A model generated the notes under the pieces. The model had not been told where the DNA came from. It did not search any database and saw nothing but the letters and a program-made list of their open reading frames with translations. A stretch of DNA of 64,000 bases from Albula goreensis (taxonomy: Eukaryota > Chordata > Actinopteri > Albuliformes > Albulidae). Positions within the stretch are counted from its first letter, which is position 1. Each line of letters starts with the position of its first letter. Positions 61,801-64,000 of the stretch are shown here, piece by piece. The position numbers were made by a program, and so were the translations under genes. The stretch covers positions 40,896,144 to 40,960,143 of the forward strand of contig CM040745.1 in NCBI GenBank assembly GCA_022829145.1, given 5' to 3'.

Positions 61801-63877
61801 TGGGCGCTTGTGGTGGCACGAACCAATTGTACGCTGACTACGTCTTCCTCCGACGTCATAGGCAGTGTGCGACTGGTGGTGCGGCCGTAATGTGAAAAAG
61901 AAGCGGGATTGTTGACACGTGATTTGGAGGAGTACCTGGGGTACACAGTGAATGGGTACACACTGTGTGGGTGTGTACATGGGTTTAGAATGAGTGTGTC
62001 CACACTGAGTGTGTACTGGGATTCACAGTGAATGTGTGCACACAGTGAGTGTGTACTGGGGTGTAGGGTGATCATGTGCACACTGTGTGAGTGTGTATTT
62101 GGGTTTACAGTGAGCATGTGCACACTGTGTGAGTGTTTACTGGGGTTTAGAGTGAGCGTGTGCCCACTGTGTGAGTGTTTACTGGGGTTTAGAGTGAGCG
62201 TGTGCACACTGTGTGAGTGTGTACTGGGATTCACAAAGAATGTGTGAACTCTGTGTCTCACCCATAGATGCTGGCGCTGCAGTGGAAAAGGTTATAAAAC
62301 ATGTCCGTCCTGCCAGGGACACCAAAACCTGATGCACTTCATTCAGCTGTCCATCAAATGGTAAGATTTATTTCACTGGTTTCAAGTCAGAGCAGCGTTC
62401 ACTCTGGCAGTGGCAGATGTTGCTTGTGAAACAGCTTGTTGCATGGGCAGTGTAATGGACATGTTTACGGAGATATTTGGAATTTCAGGCGGGGAAACTA
62501 CTGTCCAAGACAGGACATATCTGAGGGGCATGTGAGTGGATGTACTGTGTAGGGTCTTGACTCTCAGTCCATACTGGTCTATATTTTATGCGTCTGTAAA
62601 TGTAAGAATGCATTCGTGGCCAATTACTGACAGCGTATTTTATCCTGCACCATTTACCAGGAAGAACGAAGCTTTTGAGTTTATCCCAGATCGGTTTCCT
62701 GAATTCCCAGTGAAGAAGTTTAAGAAGGTTTCCGGGGACCAGTTTTTTGTGGACGAAAGCATCCTGGTATGGACACACATTGTGCTTCCTCTGGCCTAAA
62801 AAGTTGACATCTTTGCAGAGTAAATAACGAAGAGCTACCATGTAATGTACATGACTCAGTGATTTAAACAAATGACCACATTGACTTAAGAGAGAAAAAC
62901 CTTTTTTGATCAGTTCAAACAAGTCCATGATTGACAGATTAGTGCAGGTCCACCCTAAGGGCTCATGAAAGCTCATTTTAACCATCACTAGATGTTGGTT
63001 AGCGATATTCACTCTAGCCACGGGAGATCTGTAAAGGGTGAAGGGATTTGTTGTTAACTGGCCACTTAATTCAGTAGATAAAGTACTTCATTACAGTGAT
63101 GGTACCTGGATAGAAGCACTGGGGAAGCCAGGCAAAGGAAAAATTGAAATGCCACCCAGTAAAACCTAATCTTCTGATGTATAAACTATATACCTTTTGC
63201 TTTGTAATATATAGGGTTAGATCAACATGTGTACAGGATCACAAGCTTAGCTTCATAAGAGCACAGTTACAAAGATATGGAGTAAGGGAATCCACATGCA
63301 TACGCTTATCATTCATCACAGTTAATCATCTCTGGTCCACAACATGAAACCAATCCTGCAGATAGTGAACAGATACACGATTGACTGTGTTAATAAAATG
63401 CCAAGTGGTACTGCTGACCAGGGTGGCTTTTCTTGCATTTTTTCTTGCATTTTGAAGAGCTATTGACCAATTAAAGCAAGAATACTTTTGGCAACTCTGG
63501 TGACACTAAAGAAAAAAAAATACCTACAAATTATGAATGAAAATAATGAGACACAGAGATTCAAGGACACATTATTATATTATATTTTTTGTGAATCCTG
63601 GCTCCCCTTGGCCTTCATTAGTATATTCTACTAGTTCATCTCTCACAACTCAACTGAGAAGCGACTAAAAGACATTGAGAAAGAGTGAATACCAAGACCA
63701 AGAGTGAATAACACTGATTGTAATGGCTTCTAACACACCTGCTGATGTTGATTGTGCTTATTTGCTCAGGTCTATCCTATTGTGGGATTCCCTGATCAGG
63801 ATATCTGTGACATGTCCAGAAAGATGTCTGAGGAGCATCTCGTCAAGTTTTCTTCTGTCAGCCGAATTCTACAGCAG
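49878..63877 (+). CDS. ssuh2: SSUH2-like protein, copy C (last exon beyond window)
   Basis: Coding exons: 49878-49902 (ATG at 49878), 53525-53623, 53752-53836, 54425-54554, 55781-55841, 55963-56087, 57920-57982, 60888-60967, 62268-62360, 62661-62766 and 63770-63877. Together they give 325 codons in one frame; a final exon of about 47 codons, as in A and B, is expected to the right. The protein begins MDDKDEDLGDFNPAVEEEG. It has YPPPPAYVPVP (about 55-66), YRLETFTESRSSSWESEP, PHSSFVK (169-175), then six knuckles: CHQCEGRG, CRHCSGRG, CSSCYGKG, CITCSGTG, CWRCSGKG and CPSCQGHQ. The last lacks the closing Gly. The C-terminal part has HFIQLSIKWKNEAFEFIPD and VYPIVGFPD. Exon phases equal those of copy B. 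Acceptors are cag- or tag-type except aag at 60888. The first intron (about 3.6 kb) carries a hAT element. Family membership is clear; function is not established. Confidence 0.9.
51854..52815. mobile_element. Non-autonomous hAT element, 962 bp, perfect 8-bp target duplication
   Basis: The left end tagtgttgtcacaatac and the right end gtataccgtgcaactcta are inverted with mismatches. gtaggggt occurs at 51846-51853 and 52816-52823. Internal sequence includes gataccgatacc and its inverse. No transposase frame was recognised. It lies in the first intron of copy C. Confidence 0.8.
55853..55930 (+). repeat. gct/gtt trinucleotide repeat
   Basis: An imperfect (gct)n/(gtt)n run lies in the short intron between exons 55781-55841 and 55963-56087, ending about 35 bp before the acceptor. 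Local open frames of alanine/valine are artefacts. Confidence 0.9.
56905..57744 (-). mobile_element. Second copy of the hAT-ended/Harbinger-like element, truncated
   Basis: The reverse complement of 57744-56905 matches 40121-40975 closely, including the terminus tagggtttctcaacggggg and the start of the open frame (minus 57400-57194, MEEEAIVITLSLSG). A change after EYYS shifts this copy's frame early. The far end (caccc-rich ttgagaaacactg terminus) is missing, so it is truncated near 56905. It lies in the intron before the first zinc-knuckle exon of copy C. Confidence 0.8.
58232..58760 (+). mobile_element. Harbinger relic with Myb/SANT-like coding remnant
   Basis: The end gggcctcattcatcaata followed by cgtaaaactgtgtgtaaag is typical of PIF/Harbinger elements. 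Around 58470-58720 the + strand reads, with frame breaks, KTKAWQEITVAVNSV. This matches the style of the Myb-like DNA-binding protein that accompanies Harbinger transposases. Stops follow directly. The right boundary is uncertain. Confidence 0.5.
60219..60243. repeat. Poly-T tract
   Basis: An uninterrupted run of about 25 T. It may be the reverse-orientation tail of a retroposed sequence, but no body was identified on its left. Confidence 0.7.
60519..60790 (+). mobile_element. LINE reverse transcriptase fragment
   Basis: The + strand reads SPPGVGIGAFSLHCISNVID, then KFTDDTKLGGLANTIE and LIQEDLNRIPKWA. This is the RT active-site region of a fish non-LTR element, with the catalytic ADD changed to TDD. 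It lies about 100 bp before the exon at 60888, and its frame happens to run through that exon, so a simple ORF call would fuse the two. Confidence 0.7.
61593..61930 (+). mobile_element. tRNA-derived SINE
   Basis: The head gtggcctctgagtgactcgtg and a B-box-like ggtttgattcc at 61648-61658 resemble a polymerase III promoter of tRNA origin. A body with cgccctccttggggctgcttg and cgtcttcctccgacgtc follows to about 61930. No cloverleaf of a working tRNA can be drawn with confidence, so it is called a SINE rather than a tRNA gene. Confidence 0.6.
61935..62245 (+). repeat. 42-bp minisatellite just upstream of a copy C zinc-knuckle exon
   Basis: About seven units of actggggtttagagtgagcg tgtgcacactgtgtgagtgttt, spaced 42 bp where well preserved (62139 and 62181), end about 25 bp before the exon at 62268. 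Since 42 is a multiple of three, a minus-strand frame (62261-61770) with a 14-residue repeat stays open; it is not a gene. Confidence 0.85.
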
Positions 63878-64000
63878 GTGAGACCCACAGTCAGTGTATT
63901 TTGACAAATAACAAAAAAATAATTGCATTTTAGGAAGAGTCACTGTCATAGCAGTCATGGATGTGAAGGAAAGCCATTTCTTGCCAAAAAGATTGATTGT

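Noticed and set aside
61770-62261. A 163-aa minus-strand frame with HSVHTLTLNPS repeats
   Set aside because: Produced by the 42-bp minisatellite (14 codons), fused to SINE sequence.
1-64000. CRISPR arrays
   Set aside because: Direct repeats here are contiguous minisatellites without unique spacers, in a vertebrate genome.

Overview
The window is vertebrate nuclear DNA, almost certainly from a teleost fish. It has GT-AG spliced genes, long introns, and a typical fish repeat load: Tc1/mariner, hAT, PIF/Harbinger, BEL/Pao, Gypsy, L1- and L2-like LINEs, and SINE tails. No bacterial-style operon, CRISPR array, rRNA or stand-alone tRNA was seen. The species cannot be named from the sequence.

The only convincing host genes are three head-to-tail copies, all on the + strand, of an SSUH2 (ssu-2 homologue) gene. 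The protein has a cysteine-rich centre of six DnaJ-like CxxCxGxG knuckles. Copy A (1717-4427) is cut by the left edge, and only its last two coding exons are present. Copy B (about 22445-44854) is essentially complete, with 11 coding exons recognised and an uncertain first exon. Copy C (49878-63877) has its start and 11 coding exons; its last exon lies beyond the right edge. Exon lengths and phases match exon by exon between B and C (130, 61, 63, 93, 106 and 108 nt), so the copies are tandem duplicates. The two visible C-termini end in CTVM (A) and CLLL (B), each after a run of cysteines. These look like different prenylation (CaaX) boxes.

Layout: 1-4427 copy A; 4428-8800 gene-poor; 8827-9860 a minus-strand mobile-element-like gene fragment; 10069-16178 two opposed, broken BEL/Pao elements; 16900-22100 small DNA transposons, a Gypsy integrase fragment and SINE tails; 22105-44854 copy B, with introns filled by LINEs, BEL/Pao, Tc1, hAT and Harbinger pieces; 44855-49877 intergenic LINE relics; 49878-63877 copy C, with hAT, Harbinger, LINE and SINE insertions in its introns.

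The most unusual feature is a set of minisatellites sitting on the edges of ssuh2 exons. In copies A and B the array before the same exon (the one starting VYP) has a repeat unit containing the splice acceptor and the first bases of the exon. The two arrays have unrelated unit bodies and periods (47 and 33 bp). In copy B another array, with a 46 bp unit, begins inside the last bases of a zinc-knuckle exon and repeats its splice donor many times. Four further arrays lie close to exons. Several long open frames on both strands inside these arrays are by-products of repeat periods divisible by three, not genes.
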